From JBLHKS01 sp047620505 (GTDB lineage Bacteria > Verrucomicrobiota > Verrucomicrobiia > Verrucomicrobiales > DEV007), in contig JBLHKS010000075.1 of the NCBI GenBank assembly GCA_047620505.1, positions 1-29,314 of the forward strand: a stretch of 29,314 bases of DNA, given 5' to 3'. The notes beneath the pieces are model-generated. The model saw nothing but the letters and a program-made list of their open reading frames with translations, was not told where the DNA came from and ran no database searches. The translations under genes and the position numbers were made by a program. This document shows, in pieces, positions 15,636 through 24,633 of this stretch (its first letter is position 1; every line of letters begins with the position of its first letter).

Positions 15636-18600
15636 ATATATCCGTGGAGAAGTTGCTGGCAGATTTCCTGAGCGCAGTAGAGCGAACTGAGTCGACGCTG
15701 CTGACTTGGGGCGTCGTCGATGGATTCTCCACGGAGCAGGAACTGGTCGACCGCGCGGAAGGCCATATTTCGAACCATGACGCCTGGCATATATACCCGG
15801 ACGGGGTCGCGCTGTTGAATGACATGGCCGACCGCGGCCTGCTCTTCCGATGGCACGAGTCCGGGGAAATGCGGTATCGTTCACGTCTTGGCGAGGCGCT
15901 CCGCCTGCTGGCGCGACTGCGCCAGCTGTTTCCAAAACATCTAAGGGATCCCGGCGCCTGGCTTTCCAGTTCGACACTGGTCGCGGATTTCCGCCTCCTA
16001 CTTCGACCCCGCAAGTATCCGGATAGGAACCAACCCGCGGAAGGCGCGATCGCGGAATGGATGACGCTCAACTCACCGCGCCTCACGGCCTTGCAGGAAG
16101 ACGTGTTGGGGGTCTTGCTCGGTTCAACGGACGGCGCGACTGGATTGCCGCTCGCGGGATTCCAAACGCGGGCCACCAGACGCATTCTTTCGATGGGGGC
16201 GGCACAAACGGCAAGCGGTTCGGTCGTCTGTGCAGGAACGGGAAGCGGCAAGACGCTGGCCTTCTACCTGCCCGCAATGACGCTGCTTGCCGGCATGATT
16301 GAACGGGACGCCGAGCATTGGGTGCGGGCCCTGGCGCTTTATCCCCGAAACGAACTGCTGAAGGATCAATTCACCGAAACCTGCCGCATGACGCGGAAAG
16401 TCAATCGAGTCCTCCTGAGCCAAAAGCGGCGGGCCCTGCGCATTGGCGCGCTGTTCGGGAGCGCCCCGAGGAACGCTGGTCAGGTCGCTGACCCGGATTG
16501 GGACAAGTGGCCAACCACGACCGGCGGTTTCGTGTGCCCGTTCTTGCAGTGCCCTGACGAAAGTTGCGCCGGTCAGATGGTCTGGCGCGACGAGGACCGA
16601 TTGGCTGAACGGGAACGACTTACTTGCGGAGTCTGTCAGACAGAGGTGAACGACAACGAGATTGTGCTCACCCGCCAGCGGCTTGCAAAAGAACCGCCGG
16701 ATATCCTGTTTACCACCACAGAAATGTTGAACAGGCGGATGACGGATTCACGAAGTTGGCGCCTGTTCGGCATCGGTGGACCAGCAACCCAAAAACCTGT
16801 TTTAATGCTCCTCGACGAGGCGCACACCTACGAAGGTCTGCACGGAGCCCAGGTGGCTTATCTATTGCGTCGCTGGCGTCACCGAAGCGGGTGCACGCCA
16901 CACTTTGTCGGTTTGTCCGCGACCTTGATGGAGGCGACTTCATTTTTCGCGCAATTGACCGGTTTACCGGTCCACGCTGTCGAGGAGGTTTCGCCCGAAC
17001 CCGCGGAAATGCTCGAAGGCGGCATGGAGTATCTGGTCGCGGTGCGCGGCGATCCCGTTTCCGGGACGAGTTTGTTGTCCACCACTATTCAGACCGCGAT
17101 GCTTCTGCGGCGCGTTCTGGATGCGGATCGTGGGGCCGATTCGCGCGGCGCCTACGGGAAAAAGATCTTCATCTTCACGGATGACCTCGACGTCACCAAC
17201 CGCCTCTATTTCAACCTGCTGGACGCCGAGGGGATGAATGTCCGTGGTCTGCCTGACAGGCAACGGCACCCCGATGGCTCGCTGGCCGCGTTGCGCGCTT
17301 CGACGAGACAAGAAAGTCATACTCGCTTTTTGCATGGCCAGTCCTGGGAACTATGCGAAACGCTCGGGCATTCCCTGCGGGGCGATAGCTATGTGCGACT
17401 TGGGCGCGTGTCTTCGCAGGATGCCGGAGTCGATTCGACTGCCGATGTCATTGTGGCCACCGCGGCGCTTGAAGTCGGCTTCAACGACCCCGAAGTGGGG
17501 GCGGTGCTTCAGCACAAGGCGCCCCACCAGGCCTCAACCTTTCTTCAGCGCAAAGGACGCGCCGGGCGCGGTCGTGACATGCGCCCATGGACCGTGGTCG
17601 TTCTCTCCGACTACGGACGCGACAGACTCGCCTACCAGGGATATGATCTGCTCTTTGATCCGGAGCTTCGACCGCGGGATCTCCCCCTGGCCAATCGCCA
17701 TGTCCTGAAGATGCAGGCGACCTACGCCTTCCTCGATTGGATTGCCTCCCAACTGCCCCTTAAGCCCGGAGGCCAGTTTTGGGAGGATGCGAGCGGGCCC
17801 TGGAGCGCGTTGTCGCCTGGATTCTGGCGGGACAATGTGATGCACCGGCACACGACTGCGGCAACGATCGTTGCAGATGTCCTGGCCGGCGGAGACGGAT
17901 TGCAACAATTTCAGAATTGGCTGCGCACGGCATTGCGACTTGCCTCCGCAGAGGACGTCGACCCTTTGCTATGGGAGGCGCCTCGCGCGCTCATGACCGC
18001 GGCGTTGCCCACCCTGCTGCGTCGTTTGGAAACTCAATGGCTCAGCGGCGACAAGAAGGGCGCCGAGCATCGGATCCCGCATCAACCGCTGCCGGAATTC
18101 ATTCCAGCCAGTCTGTTCAGCGATCTGAATCTGCCGGAGGTGACGATTTGGGCGGTCATTCGACCAGGGCAGGACCCGAAAGCGTTTCCGCTTCCCGCGG
18201 CCCAGGCGCTGCGGGAGTTCGCTCCGGGACGCATTTCGCGCCGGTTCGGCATCTGGCACAAACTCACGCGCCATTGGCTTCCGATCGCGGTTGATGGAAC
18301 ACCAACGCAGGAAGTGGATGTGGACGCCTTCTGCGGACAGCACGACCGTGAATTCCTAGGCGATTTTGCCTATCGAGACGATGAAGGGAAAATCGTCGCC
18401 GTGCCTGTTGTCCGACCATTCGCGCTGCATGTGCGCAACGACGCGCCTTTCGAGGTGGCGGATTCGTCCAATGCGCGCCTGCAATGGAAGACTCAATTGC
18501 TGCCGCCACCCGGAAGCGATGCCGGGTTGGTCGCGGATCTCCCGGCCCGCTCTCCTTGGCGTGGTGTGATTGAAGAGATTCGCTTCTTCACCCATCGCCA

Positions 18601-20854
18601 GCATCAACCCGCGCGTGTTCGGCGATTTGCCCTGGGTTCCCATGCGGGGTTGCGCACATCGGACGGAAACGAATTGGCGGTTGCTTCCCAATTTGTTCTG
18701 GACGAAGGCGCCGCCCGCCGACCCGCCGCTCTCGGGTTCGCGTTCGAAGCCGATGCGCTTCGGGTGCGATTGCGATTTCCGACAGACTGGAAACTCAATG
18801 GCGCGGACGCCTCCGCCACGAAATTGCATGGACTGCGCGCGGCATACTTTCGCTGGCGCATCACCACGGACGACCGTCTCTCGGATGTCGCCAATATTTT
18901 CCAACGAGAATGGATTGCGGAAATCGTGCTTGCCGGAACGACGGCAACCGCGGTCGAAGCGGAGCAGAGCTTGGAAGAGGCATGGAATGAACTGAATTCG
19001 AACCAGAGCTCCGGAGCCCTCTCGTCCGTGTTGGATGTGATCTTCCAAAGCATCGCGGCATCAACCAACACCGATACGGACGCGAACACCCGCTTGGAGC
19101 AACGCCGCCAGACGGAACTTCGGGCCCTGCTCAATGACGCCACGGTCGCGCCGGTTTTGAACGAATTGGCGCCCTTTCTCTGGCTCGAACCTGACGATTC
19201 TTGGACGGATTGGCTGCGACAGAAATTCCTCGTGACTTTTGGAGCGGCTTTTCGCGACGCCATTCAGCAATTGTGCCCAGACGTCGATTCGGACGATCTG
19301 GTGGTCGATCTGGACGCGGGGCCATCAGATCAAAGTCAAGTTGGAAGCGAGACGCCTGACGGATGCGCGGATCTCTGGGTGTCCGAGACAGCTCCCGGCG
19401 GCGGTGGCGTTATCGAACGATTGCTGCCACGCCTTGCTGAGGATCCGCGACGGTTCCTCGATCTGGCACAAAGGGCCCTGGCTGAATCGGATTTTGAAAC
19501 GAGTGATCGTGAACTGACGCGATTTCTTCAATGGATGACGGACTCCGCGGAAAGTGAATTCAGCACTTTGGTCGCGTCGGTGCGGGCGCCGGAATCACAG
19601 GCTTCGCTTTCGGCGACGTTCCAGGATCTCCGGGCTGCCTTGAAAGCGCGGGGCCTGCAAACAAGTCACACGGTCTTGTCAGCGCTTTCTGCGCGACTAC
19701 TTCGCCCGGGCAGCACAAATGAAACCGACATCCTCATGCGAGACACCCTTGACCGGTGGACCAATGAGGAATCCCGGTTGGGAGTCGAGATCGAAGCCCG
19801 CGCGTTGGCGTATTCTCTCAGCGCGTCAGACGCGTTGGATGATGCGTTGGGCGACACCGTGCCTCTTGGCCCTGGGCAGGATCGCCGCCAGTGGCGGTTC
19901 AACGCATTGTACGGCTTGCTGTGGCCTCGCGGCGCTCAGGCAAGAAATCATGCGTTGGCTTTATACAATCCGTACGCCGAACTTGTATCCCCCGAAAGAC
20001 TTCTCGTCATGGACGCGCTTTCAATCGAGGAACTCGAGGTGCAATTCGACGCCCCCGATTGGCAAAAACAACTTGAGCAAACTCTGGTTCGGGAAGGTCG
20101 GGTGGCGTTTTCGTCTCCATCCGACACACTGGCCGAATTTCGGGAGAGCATCGTGCGCCTTCTGGCCACCCCGGTCGACACCGGCACCTTGCTGCTTTAC
20201 CCCCGGATTAGGGGAGTATGCCTTCAGAGTCACAGAACAATGGTCACAATGGAACTGGTCACGCCGGGCCAGGTTACCGCCGGCGCTCCCGAATCCGAAG
20301 GAACTCCCACTGGCGCGCGTCTCATTGTAAAAACACTTCAGGGAAGTCGGGACGAGGTGCGCGATCTGCTTGAAAGCCTCTTTGCCGCGGAACTTCTTGC
20401 CCCCAGCGAGGAAATCTGGCTCGTTTCGCCATGGGTCACGGATCTGCCGCTTCTCGACAATCGGGCCGGGGCCTATGCGGGGCTCGAACCTTCATGGCCA
20501 AAACGGTTCCTTACACTTGCCGAGTTGTTGGCATTTGCGCTCAAGACATCCCCATCATGCCAATTGCGCGTTGTGACAAGGCCGGACATTCACAACCGAC
20601 GATTTTGTCAGCGACTGCGAACGCTTGCGGAACTGGACGCGACCGACGAGAGACTTGTCATGGAGGAAGATCGCGAGACGCTGCATACCAAGGGCCTGGC
20701 GGGAACCCACTTCGCTCTCAAGGGATCCATGAATTTCACCTATAATGGCATTGAGGTATTGGAGGAGGCCGTCGAATTGGAAACCGATCTTTCCCGGGTG
20801 GCATCCCTACTTTTGAGCTTCAAGACCCACTATCCAAAGGTGACCAACCCATGA
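15632..20854 (+). CDS. dpdJ: DpdJ-DpdK fusion: DEAD/DEAH helicase with C-terminal phospholipase D-type nuclease domain
   Basis: 1,740 aa with no internal stop, beginning in an ATGA overlap with dpdI. The helicase half shows Walker A CAGTGSGKT (200-208), LLDEAHTYEG (393-402), GLSATLME (427-434) and LQRKGRAGRGRD (638-649). A cysteine cluster between motifs I and II (Cys302, 307, 312, 332, 335; CX4CX4C...CGVC) looks like an inserted zinc ribbon. Residues about 800-1540 are unassigned. The last 170 or so residues form a PLD-family half: EEIWLVSPWVTD, then LHTKG (His1685, Lys1687) and GSMNFTYNG (Gly1698-Gly1706), ending in an acidic EEAVELETD. This gives one HxK...GSxN motif, so two chains would be needed for a full active site. 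In Salmonella the PLD-like protein is the separate DpdK. The Asp of the classical HKD motif is not obvious. Confidence 0.85.
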   Translation: MNISVEKLLADFLSAVERTESTLLTWGVVDGFSTEQELVDRAEGHISNHDAWHIYPDGVALLNDMADRGLLFRWHESGEMRYRSRLGEALRLLARLRQLFPKHLRDPGAWLSSSTLVADFRLLLRPRKYPDRNQPAEGAIAEWMTLNSPRLTALQEDVLGVLLGSTDGATGLPLAGFQTRATRRILSMGAAQTASGSVVCAGTGSGKTLAFYLPAMTLLAGMIERDAEHWVRALALYPRNELLKDQFTETCRMTRKVNRVLLSQKRRALRIGALFGSAPRNAGQVADPDWDKWPTTTGGFVCPFLQCPDESCAGQMVWRDEDRLAERERLTCGVCQTEVNDNEIVLTRQRLAKEPPDILFTTTEMLNRRMTDSRSWRLFGIGGPATQKPVLMLLDEAHTYEGLHGAQVAYLLRRWRHRSGCTPHFVGLSATLMEATSFFAQLTGLPVHAVEEVSPEPAEMLEGGMEYLVAVRGDPVSGTSLLSTTIQTAMLLRRVLDADRGADSRGAYGKKIFIFTDDLDVTNRLYFNLLDAEGMNVRGLPDRQRHPDGSLAALRASTRQESHTRFLHGQSWELCETLGHSLRGDSYVRLGRVSSQDAGVDSTADVIVATAALEVGFNDPEVGAVLQHKAPHQASTFLQRKGRAGRGRDMRPWTVVVLSDYGRDRLAYQGYDLLFDPELRPRDLPLANRHVLKMQATYAFLDWIASQLPLKPGGQFWEDASGPWSALSPGFWRDNVMHRHTTAATIVADVLAGGDGLQQFQNWLRTALRLASAEDVDPLLWEAPRALMTAALPTLLRRLETQWLSGDKKGAEHRIPHQPLPEFIPASLFSDLNLPEVTIWAVIRPGQDPKAFPLPAAQALREFAPGRISRRFGIWHKLTRHWLPIAVDGTPTQEVDVDAFCGQHDREFLGDFAYRDDEGKIVAVPVVRPFALHVRNDAPFEVADSSNARLQWKTQLLPPPGSDAGLVADLPARSPWRGVIEEIRFFTHRQHQPARVRRFALGSHAGLRTSDGNELAVASQFVLDEGAARRPAALGFAFEADALRVRLRFPTDWKLNGADASATKLHGLRAAYFRWRITTDDRLSDVANIFQREWIAEIVLAGTTATAVEAEQSLEEAWNELNSNQSSGALSSVLDVIFQSIAASTNTDTDANTRLEQRRQTELRALLNDATVAPVLNELAPFLWLEPDDSWTDWLRQKFLVTFGAAFRDAIQQLCPDVDSDDLVVDLDAGPSDQSQVGSETPDGCADLWVSETAPGGGGVIERLLPRLAEDPRRFLDLAQRALAESDFETSDRELTRFLQWMTDSAESEFSTLVASVRAPESQASLSATFQDLRAALKARGLQTSHTVLSALSARLLRPGSTNETDILMRDTLDRWTNEESRLGVEIEARALAYSLSASDALDDALGDTVPLGPGQDRRQWRFNALYGLLWPRGAQARNHALALYNPYAELVSPERLLVMDALSIEELEVQFDAPDWQKQLEQTLVREGRVAFSSPSDTLAEFRESIVRLLATPVDTGTLLLYPRIRGVCLQSHRTMVTMELVTPGQVTAGAPESEGTPTGARLIVKTLQGSRDEVRDLLESLFAAELLAPSEEIWLVSPWVTDLPLLDNRAGAYAGLEPSWPKRFLTLAELLAFALKTSPSCQLRVVTRPDIHNRRFCQRLRTLAELDATDERLVMEEDRETLHTKGLAGTHFALKGSMNFTYNGIEVLEEAVELETDLSRVASLLLSFKTHYPKVTNP

Positions 20855-23121
20855 ACCTGCCAGGGTGGAGCGACAAAGACCGCGCCGGAGTTCGCAGTTT
20901 CTACGAATCCGGCCATGCATGGTCATGGGAAGATCTGAAGAACGGCGCAACGGCGGCGGCCCAGGCCGCGCGAGATTGGATCGAAACAGGATTGCCGCCG
21001 CGGACGCATCCGTTGTTGTTGCCTCGCGTCGTGAGCCGTGGCGAAGACCAGAGCACGGAATGGTACGCCATCGCCTTTGGTGAACGCCAGGCAGAGGAAC
21101 TTCGGGAGCATCTCTCCGCATTTGTGGGCGCGGCGGGAACAGACTTCTCGGGACGCCGCGCGGATCTTGATTCGGCGGACGTCGCTGAATCCTCGCTGTC
21201 GGCCTGGATAGGCGGACCATGGGTTTATCGATTCGCGGTGCTTTCCGGGAAGCGTGATGTGGTTCGCGCCGCTTTGGTGCGATTGCGGGAAATTTGGCGC
21301 ATACGCCCTTCGCTTCCCGGGACGGTATACAGAACGACCGAAGCGTTGTTGCGTGACTTCTTCTCGGCCCTGGTCAACCAGGACGAGACCGGTGCCCTGC
21401 AATGGTTGGCTGAACTCCGGGCCGGAGGGCGTTTAAGCGCTGAGAATCTTGTCTTCCTGGAGATCGAGAGACTCGGAGCGTTCGGATATTGGCGCGAACT
21501 GGCCGCAATGCCGGAGATCACATTGCTCCAATCAATGCGGCGCCCTCGTAAGGTCACGGCGCTTTTGATAGAAGCGCTTTGGCGATCGGAATTGGCGGAG
21601 TTGGCGGAATCCAAAAGCGCCGCGGAAGTCGCCCAGCATTTTCGCGCCCATTTCTTCCCTCGACACCAAAACCTTCTGCGTACGCGCGGCAACCTTTCGG
21701 GCGCACCAGTGGTGTTGACTTTTCTATTGGCGGCCGTCACTTCCGACCCGCCGCGCAGGGAACAGATACCGCTCCTGTTGGAGGCGCTTCCGGAGGGCCC
21801 GGAAACGCCATTCGCGGAAGCTTTGGCCTCGCTTGTCAAGTCTCCCGGCGATGAGGTTGCCAAACCCGAATCACCTCTGGAAGGCGCTCGCGCCGCCTTT
21901 CAAAACGACGACTATGACACTGCCTGGCAATTACTGCAAAAGGCTCCATCCTGCGTCGGATCCTGTTCGCTCATGTTGGAGTGCGCCCACGAATTGCAGT
22001 CGGTGTCCGCCGCGCAGTTGGTGAGCGAGAGTCTGGAAGCGCTTTCCGAAGATGACCGGGAATCCGTATTTAAGAGCCATAGAAGACGACAGGCCTGGGA
22101 GTATTTGAAAACGCTTGTCGCCCCCGCGGATTCTCCTCCGCCCGAAGATTGGGACGCATGGCTGGATCGCAACGACACCGCCCCGGAATGGCCAGGATTG
22201 CTGGAGACGGCCCGGCAGTCCGCGGTGGATTGGCGGGTCTCCGACTACCTCGACGCCCCTGAGCGGATTCGGCGATTCGCCGATCGGTTGATTGAGGGAA
22301 GAAGCGAGCCGTCTGAAACAACCTTGCGGTTGGCGTTTCCCCATATCGCAAGCTTCTTCCTTAAAGACGGACTGGGCTCTCCCGCTTTTCTGCCGGTTTA
22401 TCGAAACCTTCTCCTGCTGCTTGGCCTCGGTGAAAGATTCAGCGCCGAAGATTGCGTGACAGCGCAAACACTATTGCTTGCGATCTTCGACGCCGGGGTG
22501 GATGAGGAGATTTATAGCGAAGCCGTCAGTTCGGCCACCGAACTTTGGAACAGCTTCGGCAGTTCCGCCCGTTTCGATTGGGCCATGGATACGCTCGATT
22601 TGCTGGCCTGTTACCCCGCCGCCGCGCCAACGGTTCGGGACGCCTTCTTCGACGCCGTGCGGGACAGCTTGTCCAGGGCTCATCGTCGAGTCGGGGCGGA
22701 ACATTGGGAAATCTTCAAACTGCTGGCCTCGGATCTCGATAGATCGTCCGATTATCAGGCAATTTGCCCCAAACCGGGGAAAGGACCGCAGGAGGATGAC
22801 AGGGCCGGGCGCCCAGACATTTCCGGCAAACTCGTGGCCATCTACACACTGACAGAATCGGCGGGGCGACGCGCAAAATCTGTGATCGAAAGCATGTTTC
22901 CCGGCGCCGACGTGAGGCTGGCTCACGACCATGTGGGTTCCGATCGCCTGAAATCGCTTGCTCGCGAATCCGACTATCTCATTGTTTCAACACGCAGCGC
23001 GAAGCACGCCGCGACGGAGTTTCTCAGGGAGGAGCGACCCGGCAATAAACTGCCGGCGATCTACCCCCTCGGCAAAGGAAGTTCCAGTATTGTGACGGCC
23101 TTGCTGTCGGCGCTTCCGTAG
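20851..23121 (+). CDS. dpdD: DpdD, restriction-module protein
   Basis: 756 aa, starting in an ATGA overlap with the dpdJ-dpdK stop and preceded by AAAGGTGA. Most of the protein is alpha-helical and repetitive in feel (LLxxL segments, residues 180-640), as in helical scaffold proteins. The last 100 residues differ: KLVAIYTLTESAGRRAKSV, then SMFPGADVRL, SDYLIVSTRSAKHAATEF and AIYPLGKGSSSIVTAL, an alternating strand-helix pattern typical of a Rossmann-like or receptor-like fold. This tail and the length fit DpdD, which is reported to be involved in the Salmonella restriction-like phenotype. No catalytic residues can be named. It is the last gene of the coupled restriction run; 144 bp separate it from dpdA. 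Confidence 0.72.
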   Translation: MNLPGWSDKDRAGVRSFYESGHAWSWEDLKNGATAAAQAARDWIETGLPPRTHPLLLPRVVSRGEDQSTEWYAIAFGERQAEELREHLSAFVGAAGTDFSGRRADLDSADVAESSLSAWIGGPWVYRFAVLSGKRDVVRAALVRLREIWRIRPSLPGTVYRTTEALLRDFFSALVNQDETGALQWLAELRAGGRLSAENLVFLEIERLGAFGYWRELAAMPEITLLQSMRRPRKVTALLIEALWRSELAELAESKSAAEVAQHFRAHFFPRHQNLLRTRGNLSGAPVVLTFLLAAVTSDPPRREQIPLLLEALPEGPETPFAEALASLVKSPGDEVAKPESPLEGARAAFQNDDYDTAWQLLQKAPSCVGSCSLMLECAHELQSVSAAQLVSESLEALSEDDRESVFKSHRRRQAWEYLKTLVAPADSPPPEDWDAWLDRNDTAPEWPGLLETARQSAVDWRVSDYLDAPERIRRFADRLIEGRSEPSETTLRLAFPHIASFFLKDGLGSPAFLPVYRNLLLLLGLGERFSAEDCVTAQTLLLAIFDAGVDEEIYSEAVSSATELWNSFGSSARFDWAMDTLDLLACYPAAAPTVRDAFFDAVRDSLSRAHRRVGAEHWEIFKLLASDLDRSSDYQAICPKPGKGPQEDDRAGRPDISGKLVAIYTLTESAGRRAKSVIESMFPGADVRLAHDHVGSDRLKSLARESDYLIVSTRSAKHAATEFLREERPGNKLPAIYPLGKGSSSIVTALLSALP

Positions 23122-23265
23122 AGTCGAATAGGCTCGCAAGAAATCCTCCTCAACCAAAGTATCGACGAGCGAATCGTCTTCCAGACATGTCCCGTGTCCC
23201 GGAGCGAGATCAACCGAATGAAGGCCGAGAAGCAGAAACCGAACCAGTCCGCAGGGTCTATTGAA

Positions 23266-24531
23266 ATGCGATCCGTCAAATTCTTCCTCCCGGAATCGGA
23301 AGACCGGGTCGATCCAGGCTACAATTTTGAAACGGATTCGTATTGCGAGAAACGCGTTCGCGGTTCGGATCACGATGTTTATGCGCACGAGTTGTTCGAC
23401 GCTCCCCAGTGCGATGGACTTCTGGTGACCCGATCCGGCGTTTCCGCCGACCGCCATGAAAAGATCAGGCAAGCGGGGGGAATTCATCGATATCTGCGTT
23501 TCCCATCGGAGTTTCTCATTATCGCCGATTGTGGCGCCTTTCAATATCGCGACGAGGAAGTTCCCCCATACTCGTGCGAGGAAACCTGTGAGTTTTATGA
23601 GGATTTGAAGTTCGATTATGGCATCTCATTGGATCATATGATCTTTGAGTTCGATCCTGAATACGACGAGGGAAGGAGTCTGCTTTTGAAAACGCCGTCG
23701 CCCGAAATGGAGAGACGCTTTCGACTGACTCTCGACAATGCCAAGAAAATGCACCGCCTCTGCGCAAGTAAGAATTACGCGTTCAAACTGATCGGCGCAG
23801 TCCAGGGTTGGAGCCCCCACTCGTATCTTCGAGGTATCCAGGAATTGGTGAACGCTGGAGTCACCTACCTTGCATTGGGTGGTCTCGCAAAGGCTACAGA
23901 TCTTCAAATCCGCTCCGTGTTGGATGTCATCGGCCCATTTGTGATCGAGTCGGGGGTGGAATTGCATATTCTGGGTGTCGCTCGTCTCAGTCTCCTCCCA
24001 GACTACCAGCGAGCAAACGTTGTCTCGTGCGATAGCGCCTCGACAATTCTCCAAGCGTTCAAATCGAACAAAGACAATTTTCACACGCGAGAGAAAAAGT
24101 ATACTGCCGTGCGAATTCCCCCGGCGACCGGCGACTTGTCGCCAAAGGTTCGGAAACTTCTCAAACAGGTGGAATCCTCCGACGGATCTGACGCGGCAGC
24201 AAAATTGCACAGGAAGTTGATCAACTTGGAAGAGAAGGCCCTCGCGAGTCTCAGGTCATACGCTGTCCACAAACTTTCCCTCGATGAAGCCATGAAAGAG
24301 TTGACAGCCTACGAAGACGAGTTCGGCGATGAAAGGCGTTATTACCCACTGTTTGAGGAAACCCTGAAGGAGCGACCATGGTGTTCCTGCACTTGCGCAA
24401 TCTGCCAGAAAATCGGCATCGAGGTGATAATTCTTCGAGGCAACAACCGAAATCGTCGACGCGGTTTTCACAACACCCACGTGTTTTTTGAACAGTTCAA
24501 GGAATTGCGTGATCAGTTGGCGCTGGCATGA
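23266..24531 (+). CDS. dpdA: DpdA, TGT-like DNA-guanine transglycosylase (copy 1)
   Basis: 421 aa from the ATG at 23266 (MRSVKFFLPES), chosen because the paralogue at 26737 starts at the equivalent point. Upstream in-frame starts at 23194 (GTG) and 23218 (ATG) are possible. DpdA belongs to the tRNA-guanine transglycosylase superfamily and swaps guanine in DNA for preQ0. TGT-type features are IADCGAFQY with Asp88 (counterpart of the DSGGFQ Asp), ALGGLA (203-208), ILGVARL (235-241), SCDSAS with Asp256 in the place of the TGT nucleophile, and the zinc site CTCAIC plus RGFHN (Cys375, Cys377, Cys380, His402). All expected positions are present. It opens the modification module. Confidence 0.92.
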   Translation: MRSVKFFLPESEDRVDPGYNFETDSYCEKRVRGSDHDVYAHELFDAPQCDGLLVTRSGVSADRHEKIRQAGGIHRYLRFPSEFLIIADCGAFQYRDEEVPPYSCEETCEFYEDLKFDYGISLDHMIFEFDPEYDEGRSLLLKTPSPEMERRFRLTLDNAKKMHRLCASKNYAFKLIGAVQGWSPHSYLRGIQELVNAGVTYLALGGLAKATDLQIRSVLDVIGPFVIESGVELHILGVARLSLLPDYQRANVVSCDSASTILQAFKSNKDNFHTREKKYTAVRIPPATGDLSPKVRKLLKQVESSDGSDAAAKLHRKLINLEEKALASLRSYAVHKLSLDEAMKELTAYEDEFGDERRYYPLFEETLKERPWCSCTCAICQKIGIEVIILRGNNRNRRRGFHNTHVFFEQFKELRDQLALA

Positions 24532-24633
24532 ATAAGAAAGGGCAAACACCTTGGTGTGAGTCGCTTAGCCTGAAGAATAAATTAATTACGCAAAACTTGT
24601 CGACGAAATAAAAAATAACTGCAACATTTGTGA
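24532..24633 (+). other. AT-rich gap between dpdA and dpdC, possible promoter region
   Basis: 102 bp, clearly more AT-rich than the flanking genes. It contains a small hairpin (ACAC-CTTG-GTGT) close to the dpdA stop and runs such as AATAAATTAATTA and AAATAAAAAATAA before the dpdC ATG. It may carry a promoter for dpdC-dpdB-dpdA2B2, but no clear -35/-10 pair stands out. Confidence 0.3.

Noticed and set aside
24488..24502. Short palindrome TTGAAC-A-GTTCAA as a possible operator
   Set aside because: It lies inside the dpdA coding sequence (FEQFKE codons), and its half-site order is the reverse of the LexA-type site; likely coincidental.
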